Assembly: GCA_024233835.1 (NCBI GenBank)
Contig: JACKPC010000002.1
Location: 1,015,001 to 1,079,000, forward strand
Source of the DNA: Leptospiraceae bacterium
GTDB lineage: Bacteria; Spirochaetota; Leptospiria; Leptospirales; Leptospiraceae
Direction: 5' to 3'
Length of the DNA: 64,000 bases
The position numbers and the translations under genes were made by a program. Every line of letters starts with the position of its first letter. The first letter of the stretch is position 1. Below are positions 50,647 to 60,251 of this stretch, in pieces. Under the pieces are notes generated by a model, which had not been told where the DNA came from, made no database searches, and saw nothing but the letters and a program-made list of their open reading frames with translations.

Positions 50647-52503
50647 ATGGAAACAGTAATGGAAAAGGAGAACCTTAAACGGAACGAAACTCAAATAGCC
50701 ACGTTTTTTATAGATAAAGAGTTATTTGGCATTGGGATTCACAGGATAAAAGAAATTGTGCGTTATCCTGAAATTACAAAAGTTCCCAGGGCAGCAAAGT
50801 ATTTAAAAGGACTTACTAATTTAAGAGGTAATGTTCTTCCGGTGATTGATTCAAGAATAAGGCTTGGCTTACCTGTCTCAGATATTACCGATCGTTCAAG
50901 GGTTTTGGTACTTGATATTAACAATTCTCTTGTAGGTGTTATTGTTGATAGTGTAAAGGGTGTGGCAAGTCTAGAAGATGTAAGAGTTGAAGTCCCTCCC
51001 GCGATATTATCATCAGGAGTTGATGGAAAATTTATCCAGAATGTAATTCATTCAGAAAAGAATGATACAATCATTATGGAGTTAGACATCAGTACTCTAT
51101 GTGACTTTGAAGCTCAAAAAATTGAATCCCAAAAGATTTCAAAAACTATTGATACAGCGGAAACTTCAAAAAAAGTAATCAGCGAAGAAAAGCAGCTTGT
51201 TACTTTTCTAATCGGTCAAGAAGAATATGGATTAATTATTCAATCCGTAAGAGAGATACTGAGAGTCAGTAGAATTACAGAAGTACCGGAAGCTCCCAAA
51301 TATGTTCTCGGTGTATTATCCGTGCGAAATAAATTATTGCCCATTATTGATATTCGAAAACTTTTTTCACTTCCTTCCCTGGCTGAAAATCGGCTTGATG
51401 AAATTAGAAAAATCGAAGAATCCTATAAGACCTGGTTAAAAGCCTTTCAGTTTTCACTCGATTCGGAATCTATTTCAGCTCGCGACATCAAAAAACTTCA
51501 AACTTTGAACTGGATAGAATCGATTCGCACTTCGAGTGAAGTTATTGGAAAACTTTTGCAGAAACTACGTTTTCTTCATCAAGACCTGATCTATCATTCT
51601 GAAAAACTTCAGAAGGAAAAGCAGAGTATTGATTCAGAAAAAACCCAGAAATACTTAGCTACTTATATCATTCCAGCTTATGAAGAAACCTTAATCATTT
51701 TAAATAATCTTCAGGAAGTATTTCAGCATGAGCTAAAAGAAGATCAGAGAATTTTAGTAGCTGATATTTTTGGAGCTTCCGTTGGAGTAATGGTGGATAG
51801 AATGCAACAGGTAATTCGGGTACCTGAAAATATTATCGATCCACCTCCAAAACTTTTGAATCATGAGAAATCCGATAATTTACAGGGGATAGTAAAGCTT
51901 CAGGACGGATTAAGATTAATTTTATTATTGGATGAGAAACATCTATTCGATGAGAAGCTGTTAAAGTCAATTCAGGATCTGTCAAATACCTCTGAAGAAG
52001 AAATTTCTGATGATACAGAGAACAAAGGAGAGAAAACTTTGCAACACGATGAAGTCCAAATGGTAACCTTTAAACTCGATAAAGAAGAATTTGGTCTATA
52101 CATTTCTGATGTTCGGGAAATAAATAGGTTAGAAGGGATTACCAGGGTACCAAATGCTCCATCTTTCGTAGAAGGCATCTTGAATCTTCGTGGTTCTGTA
52201 ATTCCGGCCATTGATTTAAGAAAGCGATTTAATCTTGAGTCCATTCAGCATAATGAATCAACCCGTGTGATTATTGTTGATATTGAAAACAAAACCACAG
52301 GTTTAATTGTTGATTCGGTTTCCGATGTCATTCGAATCTCTAAAAATATTATTGAAGATCCACCTGAGATTCTAAGCTCAAACGTTGAAACAAGATTTAT
52401 TGCCGGAGTCGGGAATCTGGATAAAGAAGGAAGGTTTATCATGATTTTGGATGTAGACAAAATTTTTGATGAGGAAGAAAAAGAAGAACTTCAAAAACAA
52501 TAG
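50647..52503 (+). CDS. Triple-CheW scaffold protein
   Basis: About 618 residues from the ATG at 50647; a GTG at 50638 directly after the receptor stop would add three. It has three CheW domains: about 15-160 (TFFIDKELFGIGIHRIKEIV), about 185-445 (TFLIGQEEYGLIIQSVREIL) and about 470-615 (TFKLDKEEFGLYISDVREIN). The second is split by a helical insert of about 110 residues with W and two His (SYKTWLKAF, FLHQDLIYHSEKL), vaguely like a degenerate CZB zinc domain. Typical CheW has one domain of about 150 residues, so this one could crosslink several receptors and CheA. Confidence 0.9.
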   Translation: METVMEKENLKRNETQIATFFIDKELFGIGIHRIKEIVRYPEITKVPRAAKYLKGLTNLRGNVLPVIDSRIRLGLPVSDITDRSRVLVLDINNSLVGVIVDSVKGVASLEDVRVEVPPAILSSGVDGKFIQNVIHSEKNDTIIMELDISTLCDFEAQKIESQKISKTIDTAETSKKVISEEKQLVTFLIGQEEYGLIIQSVREILRVSRITEVPEAPKYVLGVLSVRNKLLPIIDIRKLFSLPSLAENRLDEIRKIEESYKTWLKAFQFSLDSESISARDIKKLQTLNWIESIRTSSEVIGKLLQKLRFLHQDLIYHSEKLQKEKQSIDSEKTQKYLATYIIPAYEETLIILNNLQEVFQHELKEDQRILVADIFGASVGVMVDRMQQVIRVPENIIDPPPKLLNHEKSDNLQGIVKLQDGLRLILLLDEKHLFDEKLLKSIQDLSNTSEEEISDDTENKGEKTLQHDEVQMVTFKLDKEEFGLYISDVREINRLEGITRVPNAPSFVEGILNLRGSVIPAIDLRKRFNLESIQHNESTRVIIVDIENKTTGLIVDSVSDVIRISKNIIEDPPEILSSNVETRFIAGVGNLDKEGRFIMILDVDKIFDEEEKEELQKQ

Positions 52504-52521
52504 GTTTATAACTCAAAGATT

Positions 52522-53628
52522 ATGCCAGATTTACAAAAGAAGATCAAAGTTTTGGTTGTTGAAGACTCAGCCTTTATGCGAAAACAGTTAAAAACTATTT
52601 TAGAATCAGATCCGCTAATGGAAGTTCACCTTGCGAGAGATGGCGAAGATGGAGTGAATAAAGCCAGAGAACTCAAACCGGATGTGATTACTATGGATAT
52701 AAATCTACCGGGAATGGATGGTTTAACTGCTATGCAACACATTTTGCATGACAACATTTGTCCCGTAATTATCGTAAGCTCCCTTTCACAGGAGGGAGCT
52801 ATGATTACTTTTGAAGCTCTTGAGTTAGGAGCCTTTGATTACGTTCCTAAACCCGGAGGAACAATTTCTTTAAACATAAGAAAAGCCAAAGAGGAAATCA
52901 TTTCTAAGGTAAAAGCAGCAGCAAAAGCTGGAGCTGTTAATCGTATTCGCAGAAGGATGCATCATCTTCGAGAAAGTTCTCCGGCAAACCGAGTTAGTCC
53001 TGTTAAAAAGAAAAATATTACAACTTCTTCGACAAATACGAATGTAAAAAAAGCAGTGTGTATAGGTATTTCTACCGGTGGACCGAAAACTCTATCTGAA
53101 ATCATTCCTTTAATTCCGGAAAATTTTGGAGCCGCTTTATTCATTGTTCAGCATATGCCAGCCAATTTCACCACATCTTTTGCCAATCGTTTAAATGACT
53201 ATTCTCAAATTCCTATTAAAGAAGCTGAAGCCGGAGATACGATTCAATTAAACCATGGTTATATAGGTAGGGGTGGATACCACTTACTTCTAAGAGAAAA
53301 ACCAAATGGAGAAAAGCAAATTCGCCTTTCTCAGGAACCCGAACACTTTTTTATTCCTTCAGTAGGAATCATGATGGAGTCAGTACTTAGTGTCTTTGGT
53401 AAAAATACTATAGGTGTTCTTATGACAGGAATGGGTGATGATGGAGCAGAGGCAATGTTGCATATTAAAAAATCAGGTGGAATCACAATCGCTGAAAGTG
53501 AAGAAACTGCCGTAGTCTTCGGGATGCCCAAAGAAGCAATTGATAGAGGAGCTGTAGATATTATTGTCCCTAATTATAAGATTATCGATGAAATACTTAA
53601 AGCGGTAAAGGATCTGGATAGAAGATGA
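52522..53628 (+). CDS. cheB: CheB methylesterase response regulator
   Basis: A 368-residue CheB that demethylates receptor glutamates and is activated by CheA. Receiver domain about 7-125 with phospho-Asp D59 (ITMDINLPGMDG). A basic linker follows, then the methylesterase domain (about 178-368) with catalytic S184 (GISTGGPKT), H211 (VQHMPANFT) and D307 (GMGDDGAEA). Its stop overlaps the HEAT gene start (ATGA). Confidence 0.95.
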   Translation: MPDLQKKIKVLVVEDSAFMRKQLKTILESDPLMEVHLARDGEDGVNKARELKPDVITMDINLPGMDGLTAMQHILHDNICPVIIVSSLSQEGAMITFEALELGAFDYVPKPGGTISLNIRKAKEEIISKVKAAAKAGAVNRIRRRMHHLRESSPANRVSPVKKKNITTSSTNTNVKKAVCIGISTGGPKTLSEIIPLIPENFGAALFIVQHMPANFTTSFANRLNDYSQIPIKEAEAGDTIQLNHGYIGRGGYHLLLREKPNGEKQIRLSQEPEHFFIPSVGIMMESVLSVFGKNTIGVLMTGMGDDGAEAMLHIKKSGGITIAESEETAVVFGMPKEAIDRGAVDIIVPNYKIIDEILKAVKDLDRR

Positions 53629-54602
53629 AAACAAAAGAAGAACTGCTACTCGCAATCTCAAGCTCGGAAGAATCTACCCGTTTATACGCTGTTGAAGATA
53701 TTGCAGATTCCAAATATTCGGACCTGGCTATAAATTTAGTTAAACGACTGTCAATAGAAAACTCAGCAGCAGTAAAAAATAGTATTATTTCCGCTCTACA
53801 AAAATTAGACTATTCTCCTTCCTATCCGGAGCTTTTTGCTTTTTTCTCTTCCCCGGATGCATTCTTGCGAAATTCCTCTGTTAGCATTCTATCGTCTTAT
53901 GGAGAAGAGGCTGCTATTTTTTTAACTTCTTACCTTGACCATTCAAATAGAGAAGTGCGAAAGTTAATTATCGACTGCCTGATGGAAATAGTGAATTATC
54001 ATCCACACACTCGCTCACAAGTTCTGGATGTAATGCGGGCCTGCCTTCATGACCCCGATGTCAATGTGGTTATAACCGCAGTAGAATATATTGGCAAACT
54101 GGGAGATAAGGAAAGTTCGGATAGCCTGATAGAGCTATTTCAAAAAACAAATATTCCAATGCTCCGCTCTTCCATTCTGGATACTATTTTTATACTGGGT
54201 GATGAATTTATATTTAATAAAATGTGCGATTTACTTATTTCGAATATTGATAATTTAAAATTCCTCTTTCTACCTCAAATTCTTAGGTTTTTAGCCGGAA
54301 CAAAGAGAAATGAAGAATTTACCTCACTAATTAATTCTCTTGAGAAGCCCGAAATCTATGCAGATGATATAATTAAAGCCCTCTCCTGGATCAAGAAAGA
54401 GAAACAGAATGATTACTTTTACCAGTGTTGCTTTCCTATTATAAAAAACCTTATTCCCAAATTGGAAAATAAGGAATCAAAATTTAGCTTCGCTTCTTTA
54501 CTGTTAGATTCGGAAGATCCGGAAATTGTTTTTTTTCTAAACGAATGGAAAGAGAATGATTTAGAATTAAATAAATTTTTAGAGGAAAATAAACTCCTAT
54601 AA
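53625..54602 (+). CDS. HEAT-repeat-like protein of the chemosensory run
   Basis: A 325-residue alpha-helical protein. Repeats of about 30 residues with a HEAT pattern are visible (e.g. STRLYAVEDIADSKYSDLAINLVKRL; REVRKLIIDCLMEIV; VNVVITAVEYIGKLGDKESSDSLIELF; LRSSILDTIFILGDEF). No catalytic motif is seen. HEAT proteins serve as scaffolds. It is translationally coupled to cheB (4-base overlap) and precedes cheR, so it probably works on receptor adaptation, or links CheB and CheR to another partner; this is inference. Confidence 0.75.
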   Translation: MKTKEELLLAISSSEESTRLYAVEDIADSKYSDLAINLVKRLSIENSAAVKNSIISALQKLDYSPSYPELFAFFSSPDAFLRNSSVSILSSYGEEAAIFLTSYLDHSNREVRKLIIDCLMEIVNYHPHTRSQVLDVMRACLHDPDVNVVITAVEYIGKLGDKESSDSLIELFQKTNIPMLRSSILDTIFILGDEFIFNKMCDLLISNIDNLKFLFLPQILRFLAGTKRNEEFTSLINSLEKPEIYADDIIKALSWIKKEKQNDYFYQCCFPIIKNLIPKLENKESKFSFASLLLDSEDPEIVFFLNEWKENDLELNKFLEENKLL

Positions 54603-54625
54603 TTTTTTACAATCAGGAAAATAAG

Positions 54626-55477
54626 TTGAAACAGGACTCTTCATATATATCAATAGACGAATTTGAAATCTTATCCAGTTTTATCTACCGTAAAAGCGGT
54701 ATCAAATTAGAAAATAATAAAGCATATTTTATGAATAATCGTGTTCAGAAGCGATTAAAAGATTTGAACTTTGCAAGTATTTCTGACTACATTCGATATC
54801 TTAAATTCTCAGATAGAGACGGCAAAGAACTTCAGCAATTACTAAATCAGGTTACAATAAATGAAACTTTCTTTTTTAGAGATTATCCTCAACTGGAAGC
54901 TTTTGTTGAATGTTTAAAAGATGTAGTAAATAAAAAAATGGAAACCAATCACTACTCACTAAACATTTGGAGTGCCGGTTGTTCGACAGGAGAGGAACCT
55001 TATACCTTATCTATAATCCTCCATGAAATTCTTGATGATATTGATAAATGGAAAGTTAAAATCATAGCCAGTGACATAGATGAAGAGGCCTTACATAAAG
55101 CCGAAAGCGGTATATATGATTACAGAAGTTTAAAAGAGACACCGGAGGAATATATCAATACATATTTTTCCTTTGAGCCCTCTATAAACAAATATTCAGT
55201 TCAAAAAAATATACGTTCAAAAATAAACTTTGAACATTTGAATTTAAATGATAAACATAGTATGAGAAGTAAAAATAATTTTGACATTATCTTTTGTAGA
55301 AACGTATTAATTTATTTCGATGATGAATCCAGAAAAAGAGCCGTAGAATATTTTTATTCAGCTTTAAACAAAAACGGTTACATTTTTCTTGGCTCAAGTG
55401 AATCTATGGGCCGTATCACTTCCGCCTTTAAGTTATTACGGATAAACAATAAATATCTTGTATATTCAAAGGAATAA
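54626..55477 (+). CDS. cheR: CheR receptor methyltransferase
   Basis: A 283-residue CheR that transfers methyl groups from S-adenosylmethionine to receptor glutamates. The N-terminal helical domain is followed by NETFFFRD (about 84-91), the SAM motif WSAGCSTGEEPYTLS (about 114-128), ASDIDEEALHKAESGIY, and FDIIFCRNVLIYFD (about 218-231). The start is TTG at 54626 with AGGAAA upstream. No TPR or pentapeptide-binding extension is attached. Confidence 0.95.
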   Translation: MKQDSSYISIDEFEILSSFIYRKSGIKLENNKAYFMNNRVQKRLKDLNFASISDYIRYLKFSDRDGKELQQLLNQVTINETFFFRDYPQLEAFVECLKDVVNKKMETNHYSLNIWSAGCSTGEEPYTLSIILHEILDDIDKWKVKIIASDIDEEALHKAESGIYDYRSLKETPEEYINTYFSFEPSINKYSVQKNIRSKINFEHLNLNDKHSMRSKNNFDIIFCRNVLIYFDDESRKRAVEYFYSALNKNGYIFLGSSESMGRITSAFKLLRINNKYLVYSKE

Positions 55478-55479
55478 CA

Positions 55480-55836
55480 ATGAAAAAGATTCTTGTTGTA
55501 GACGATTCTCCAGTTGTAAGAAATTATCATATGCTTATTTTAAAGAAATATGGTTACGAAGTCAATGGAGCTGAAGATGGAGTTGAAGCTTTAGAAAAAT
55601 CTTTAAAAGAAAATTTTGATCTAATTCTTTGTGATATTAATATGGCAAACATGGATGGTTTAACCTTTATACGAAAGTATCGAGAACAGGAAAAAGAAAC
55701 TCCGATTATTATCATTTCAACCCAGGAAGAAGAACACCAAAAGACTCAGAGTTTTGATGCGGGTGCGAATTATTATATTGTAAAACCGGTTATTCCGGAA
55801 AAGTTAGCGGAGCACATTAAGCTCCTTATAGGTTAA
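55480..55836 (+). CDS. CheY-like single-domain response regulator 1
   Basis: A 118-residue receiver domain. Acidic pocket D8/D9, phospho-Asp D52 (LILCDINMANMDG), the conserved Ser in IIISTQ and Lys in YYIVKP. No output domain. It lies between cheR and a STAS gene, 2 bases on either side, in the chemosensory run. One of two CheY proteins, so one may act as output and the other as a phosphate sink. Confidence 0.93.
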   Translation: MKKILVVDDSPVVRNYHMLILKKYGYEVNGAEDGVEALEKSLKENFDLILCDINMANMDGLTFIRKYREQEKETPIIIISTQEEEHQKTQSFDAGANYYIVKPVIPEKLAEHIKLLIG

Positions 55837-55838
55837 TT

Positions 55839-56102
55839 ATGAAACTTACGATTAAACTTCCTTCAAGTTGCACAATTCGAAATGTGGAAGAGGTAAGGGA
55901 GAAAGTGTTTGATAAATTTAAAGGCCTTGAAAAACTTAATCTAATCATAGATGTAAATGATATAGAAAAATTGGATACGACTTTTTTTCAATTTTTACTT
56001 TCTATAAAAAAATATGTAGAGATGAATAATTCCGAATTTCATATAATAGGAAACTCAGAAAGTCTACATAATATTATGTTATATTACGGGATACAACTAT
56101 AA
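55839..56102 (+). CDS. Small STAS-domain protein
   Basis: An 87-residue STAS-like protein. The pattern LNLIIDVNDIEKLDTTFFQFLLSIKKYVEMNNSEFHIIG matches the anti-anti-sigma/MlaB fold; the position of the phosphorylated Ser/Thr is occupied by T-T in KLDTTFF. In other systems such proteins are regulated by switch kinases. It is encoded between two CheY genes and upstream of an RsbRST module, so it could be a target of the RsbT-like or kinase-phosphatase proteins. That is inference. Confidence 0.7.
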   Translation: MKLTIKLPSSCTIRNVEEVREKVFDKFKGLEKLNLIIDVNDIEKLDTTFFQFLLSIKKYVEMNNSEFHIIGNSESLHNIMLYYGIQL

Positions 56103-56116
56103 GGAGAATTGCGAGT

Positions 56117-56485
56117 ATGGCAAGAAAAATTTTAGTTTTAGACGATGCTTCCTCTATGAGATCACTTTTATCAATTACTCTGAAACAAATGGGCTTTGAA
56201 GTAGTTCAGGCCATTGACGGGAATGATGGAATAGAGAAATTAAAACAGAATACTGATGTAGAATTAATTTTTTCCGATTTAAACATGCCGGGTAAAAATG
56301 GAATTGATTTTGTTAGAGATATAAAGTCTATGCCGGCATTTAAAACAATACCGGTGGTAATGCTAACAACAGAAAGCCATGAAGATAAAAAAGATGAGGG
56401 GAAGAAAGCCGGGGCTATGGCCTGGATAGTAAAGCCATTCAAAGTTGAAACCATACAGGCTGTTGTTAAAAAAATTCTGGGTTAA
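56117..56485 (+). CDS. CheY-like single-domain response regulator 2
   Basis: A 122-residue receiver domain closest in style to classical CheY: D9/D10, phospho-Asp D54 (IFSDLNMPGKNG), Thr in VMLTTESHE, and Lys in WIVKPF. AAGGAG precedes the ATG. It ends 2 bases before cheA, an arrangement typical of the main CheA partner. Confidence 0.95.
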   Translation: MARKILVLDDASSMRSLLSITLKQMGFEVVQAIDGNDGIEKLKQNTDVELIFSDLNMPGKNGIDFVRDIKSMPAFKTIPVVMLTTESHEDKKDEGKKAGAMAWIVKPFKVETIQAVVKKILG

Positions 56486-56487
56486 TT

Positions 56488-59394
56488 ATGGAAAAAGAAC
56501 TCGAAGAATATAAAAAGCAGTTTTTTCTTGAATCAAAAGAACTACTAGAAACTGCTTCAGATAATGTTCTTAAGATAGAAGCTAATCCAGAAAACAAAGA
56601 ACTTATCAATTCTTTATTCAGGGCAATTCACACAATTAAGGGTTCTGCAGGGAGTTTCGGATTACAAAAAATCTCAGAGTTCGTACATTACGTTGAAAAT
56701 TTAATCGGTTTAATTCGAGATGATAAAATAGTGGTTAACTCGGAAATAATTGATTTGATACTTGATTTATTAGATTACACGAGTGAAATTTTACAAGAAA
56801 GTGAAGCCGGAAATGATTTTACAATTGATGATATTTATATAAATAGTATTTTTACATATACCGGAGAGCAAAAGTCCTTAAAAAGTCCGGAGGATAAATC
56901 TACTAAAACAAAAGTTATTTCAAAAAAGAAATTATATATTGCGGAAGGGGTGTTAAGAGACCTACAAGATAAATATAGTTTTGGTATGCGAGCCTATAAA
57001 ATTTTACTCCATTATACTGATGAAGAGTTATCTAATGGATATGATCCTTTTGTCCTTTTGAAAAATATATATACCAATTCTATAGAATATATTTGTTTAA
57101 CTGAAATTTCAGTTCCCTCTCTTCCTGAGTTTCAAATAGGTAAATTATATCTTAATCCGGTAATATATATACTTACTCGCGAACAACCTGAAAATATTTT
57201 AGAATTAGCCTTTGACGAATCCTTAATTGAATTATATGAGTTTACTGAAGTTTTCGAAGATAAGGTATCTTCACAAGAAAAACAGAAATCTATAGATACC
57301 GAGATAGATTTAAGCAATATAGATGAAGATACCTTAAATGAATTTTTAAATGGAATTGATGATATTTACAATTATCTTCAACCGAGCCTACTTGAGTACG
57401 AGAAGACCCAATCCTTAGAAGAACTTAAAAAAATTTATCGCTATATACATACAATAAAAGGAGACGCTTCCTATCTCGGTTTAAATGACATCGTGGAAGC
57501 GAGCCACGATCTTGAATCCTATATTGAGGAATTAAAGAGTTCGGAAAAAAAACCTGAAAAAGTCGATATTGAAATGATATTCGTGAGTATTGATAATATC
57601 TTTCACAAGATAATCAATATAAATAATCGTATTCGTCGTTCTACTAATATTTCAGATAACTTTTATAATAAAGGAGATAAGGGTAATAATGATTCTGAGT
57701 TTTACTCTTTAAGTCCGGGTTTAAAAGAAGCTTTTTTTGAACATTTAGAACAAATATGTGGTGTTATAACTACTAAACTTTCTAACTTGGATGAGATAAA
57801 TAATCAATCCATTATATTACGTTTATTGAAAACAATTGAGCATTCAAGCAAGTTTACATCTATCCAAACTCTCAATTCACTCGTGAATGCTTCTATAATG
57901 CTATTTAGTGAGAATCCGATTCGCTTCAACCTTCTCAAAGAATCTATAAAAGATACTCTTATCTTCATCCAAGGCTTTCTCGGTCAGAGTAAAAAACTTG
58001 GCCAAATACTTATTGATGAGAACATTATATCTAAAGAGGATCTGGATTTTGCTTTAAAGAAACAGAAGCCAATTGGTGAGATTTTGCTTGAGACTGGAAA
58101 ACTAAAAGAAGAAGATCTACAAAGTGCTCTCAAGAAACAAAAATTAATGGAATCCGGAAGACAATTAAAACATAGCAGTATTTCTCTTATAGAAGGAAGT
58201 TCTTTTATGAGAGTAGACGAGCACAAGATAGAAAGTTTTTTCAACCTTATCGGTGAATTGATTGTAGCCAGAAATACTTATGACTTTTATCTCGGAGAAT
58301 TAAACTCTAAGGATCTTCAAGTAAATAATCATAACATTTCCAAAGCCTTAAAAGATAATTTACATGTAATCTCAAGAATAACAAATGAAATGCAAAGAAG
58401 CGTGATGTCGCTTCGAATGGTTCCGGTAAAACAGGTCTTCCAAAAGTACTATCGAGTAATTCGTGATATTGCCAGAAAGCAAAACAAAGATATAGAATTG
58501 AAAATAGTTGGCGAAAATGTAGAAATGGATAAGAAAGTAGCCGATGCTCTTTCAGAACCCATGGTACATTTAATTAGAAATGCCTGCGATCATGGTATAG
58601 AAAAACAAGAAGAACGTAAAAAAGCCGGCAAACCGGAACAGGGACTTATCACCTTAAAAGCATCCTATGAAGGTAATAATATACTCATCCAAATAATTGA
58701 TGATGGAAAAGGTTTAGATAAAGATAGAATATTAGATAAAGCGAAGATGATGTCATACCCGGTAGATTCCTTATCTGAAGAAGAAATTTATAATCTAATT
58801 TTTTTACCCGGTTTATCTACAGCAGATAAAGTTACGGATGTTTCAGGAAGGGGAGTTGGTATGGATGTGGTCATGTCAACAGTGAAAAGTCTTGGAGGAA
58901 AAGTTAGGGTTTATTCAAGTCCGAATCTCGGCACCAATACCAGTATATCACTTCCTGTTTCCATGGGAGTTAGTAAAGTTTTAATTGTAGAAACCGGTGG
59001 TTCTGACTTTGCAATTCCTCTTGAAAACGTAATTGAAGCTATCAAAATTTCAAAAAAGCAAATTCATATTATTCAGGGAAAATTGGCTTTTTATTATCGA
59101 GGGGAAGTTTTGAATCTCGAACGATTCAATTGTATATTAAATAATACACATGTAGAATATAACGATTTGATTATAGATGAAATATTTCCTGTGCAAAATA
59201 TAGAAATTCCAATAATAGTCCTACGTTCAATTGAAGGAAAATTTGCTATTATTGTAGATAAATTGAAAAAGAATATTGAAATAGCAATAAAACCTGTTCC
59301 TAAGCAGTTACAACATATAAATCTAATTAGCGGTGTGACTATTATGGGTGATGGTAGTGTAGTACAAGTAATTAATATTGAAGAAATAAAATAG
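56488..59394 (+). CDS. cheA: CheA histidine kinase with two Hpt domains
   Basis: A 968-residue CheA. Hpt1 with H48 (AIHTIKGSAGSFG); a linker domain; Hpt2 with H321 (YIHTIKGDASYLG); a helical region; two short repeats at about 500-555 (KKLGQILIDENIISKEDLDFAL and IGEILLETGKLKEEDLQSAL) like the MshEN/GspE N-terminal motif; dimerisation domain (about 575-645); HATPase with N box HLIRNACDHG, G1 DDGKGLD, F box LPGLST, G2 GRGVGMD; CheW-like domain (about 825-968). No receiver is fused. Two Hpt domains could feed two CheY proteins. MshEN motifs bind c-di-GMP in some proteins, which is only a possibility here. The stressosome genes begin 17 bases later. Confidence 0.95.
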   Translation: MEKELEEYKKQFFLESKELLETASDNVLKIEANPENKELINSLFRAIHTIKGSAGSFGLQKISEFVHYVENLIGLIRDDKIVVNSEIIDLILDLLDYTSEILQESEAGNDFTIDDIYINSIFTYTGEQKSLKSPEDKSTKTKVISKKKLYIAEGVLRDLQDKYSFGMRAYKILLHYTDEELSNGYDPFVLLKNIYTNSIEYICLTEISVPSLPEFQIGKLYLNPVIYILTREQPENILELAFDESLIELYEFTEVFEDKVSSQEKQKSIDTEIDLSNIDEDTLNEFLNGIDDIYNYLQPSLLEYEKTQSLEELKKIYRYIHTIKGDASYLGLNDIVEASHDLESYIEELKSSEKKPEKVDIEMIFVSIDNIFHKIININNRIRRSTNISDNFYNKGDKGNNDSEFYSLSPGLKEAFFEHLEQICGVITTKLSNLDEINNQSIILRLLKTIEHSSKFTSIQTLNSLVNASIMLFSENPIRFNLLKESIKDTLIFIQGFLGQSKKLGQILIDENIISKEDLDFALKKQKPIGEILLETGKLKEEDLQSALKKQKLMESGRQLKHSSISLIEGSSFMRVDEHKIESFFNLIGELIVARNTYDFYLGELNSKDLQVNNHNISKALKDNLHVISRITNEMQRSVMSLRMVPVKQVFQKYYRVIRDIARKQNKDIELKIVGENVEMDKKVADALSEPMVHLIRNACDHGIEKQEERKKAGKPEQGLITLKASYEGNNILIQIIDDGKGLDKDRILDKAKMMSYPVDSLSEEEIYNLIFLPGLSTADKVTDVSGRGVGMDVVMSTVKSLGGKVRVYSSPNLGTNTSISLPVSMGVSKVLIVETGGSDFAIPLENVIEAIKISKKQIHIIQGKLAFYYRGEVLNLERFNCILNNTHVEYNDLIIDEIFPVQNIEIPIIVLRSIEGKFAIIVDKLKKNIEIAIKPVPKQLQHINLISGVTIMGDGSVVQVINIEEIK

Positions 59395-59411
59395 TTTAGG
59401 AGAAGATAGAA

Positions 59412-60242
59412 ATGCAAACCAGTAAGTATATCGCAGAAATACTAAAAACTAATATTGATGAAATTTCCCAAAAGTGGATAATCGGTATTACAGAAGAAGC
59501 CCCGCAAATTATCGATCTTTCGGGTAAGGAAATTATAGATAACGAAGCTAAACATACAGTTATTCTTTTAGCTAATTCTCTAGAACAAAGTGACGATTTG
59601 GATTCTCAGGAATTTTCCGAATTCAATACCTATATATCAGAGTTAATCAAAGAATTTGCAATTAAAAATATAAATTCAAATGAAATTTTAACTTTCACAA
59701 ATACACTCAAATACTCCATCCTTCCTTTTTTAAAGACTTCCGACGCTGAAACATATATTTCTAATATGCTTTTTTTAAATAGTATTTTTGATAAGCTTCT
59801 ATTATTAGTCTTTAGTGTATATGCCCTGACAAATGAGGAAACTATCAAAGAGCAGGCAAAAGCAATTCTGGAGATGTCTACTCCTGTAGTTAAGGTTTGG
59901 AATAGAATTATTCTTCTTCCTCTGGTAGGAATACTGGATAGCTCAAGAGCAAAAAAAATGATGGAAGCCCTGCTTACTGAAATCGAGTCTTCTCAGGCAA
60001 AAATTGCTATTCTCGATATTTCAGGAATACCCATTATTGATACCCTGGTCGCAAGACACCTGATTAATACAATCTCAGCTGTGAAATTAATGGGAGCAGA
60101 TTGCATTTTAACCGGAATAAGTTCTAAAATTTCTCAAACCATTGTTCATCTTGGTCTTGATTTAAGTGGAATTGTTACCAAATCCTCCCTGGCAGATGGC
60201 TTGCAGCTAGCACTTTCAAGAACCGGGCAAAGTATTCAGTAG
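59412..60242 (+). CDS. RsbR-like stressosome scaffold protein
   Basis: A 276-residue protein with an N-terminal helical sensory domain (1-150, RsbRD_N-like) and a C-terminal STAS domain (about 158-270). The STAS part has the RsbR signature: LDISGIPIIDTLVARHLINTISAVKLMGADCILTG and SQTIVHLGLDL. The two phosphorylation positions known in Bacillus RsbR correspond to S204 (DISG) and T243 (SQT). RsbR with RsbS forms the stressosome shell and holds RsbT. It lies 17 bases after cheA, preceded by AGGAGAAG. A single RsbR is present here, while Bacillus has several. Confidence 0.88.
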   Translation: MQTSKYIAEILKTNIDEISQKWIIGITEEAPQIIDLSGKEIIDNEAKHTVILLANSLEQSDDLDSQEFSEFNTYISELIKEFAIKNINSNEILTFTNTLKYSILPFLKTSDAETYISNMLFLNSIFDKLLLLVFSVYALTNEETIKEQAKAILEMSTPVVKVWNRIILLPLVGILDSSRAKKMMEALLTEIESSQAKIAILDISGIPIIDTLVARHLINTISAVKLMGADCILTGISSKISQTIVHLGLDLSGIVTKSSLADGLQLALSRTGQSIQ

Positions 60243-60251
60243 GTAATTAAT

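Noticed and set aside
48673..59394. A plain Frz-type system
   Set aside because: The soluble receptor recalls FrzCD, but the double tip, triple CheW, STAS and Rsb genes, and the CheA without fused receiver do not match the Frz set.
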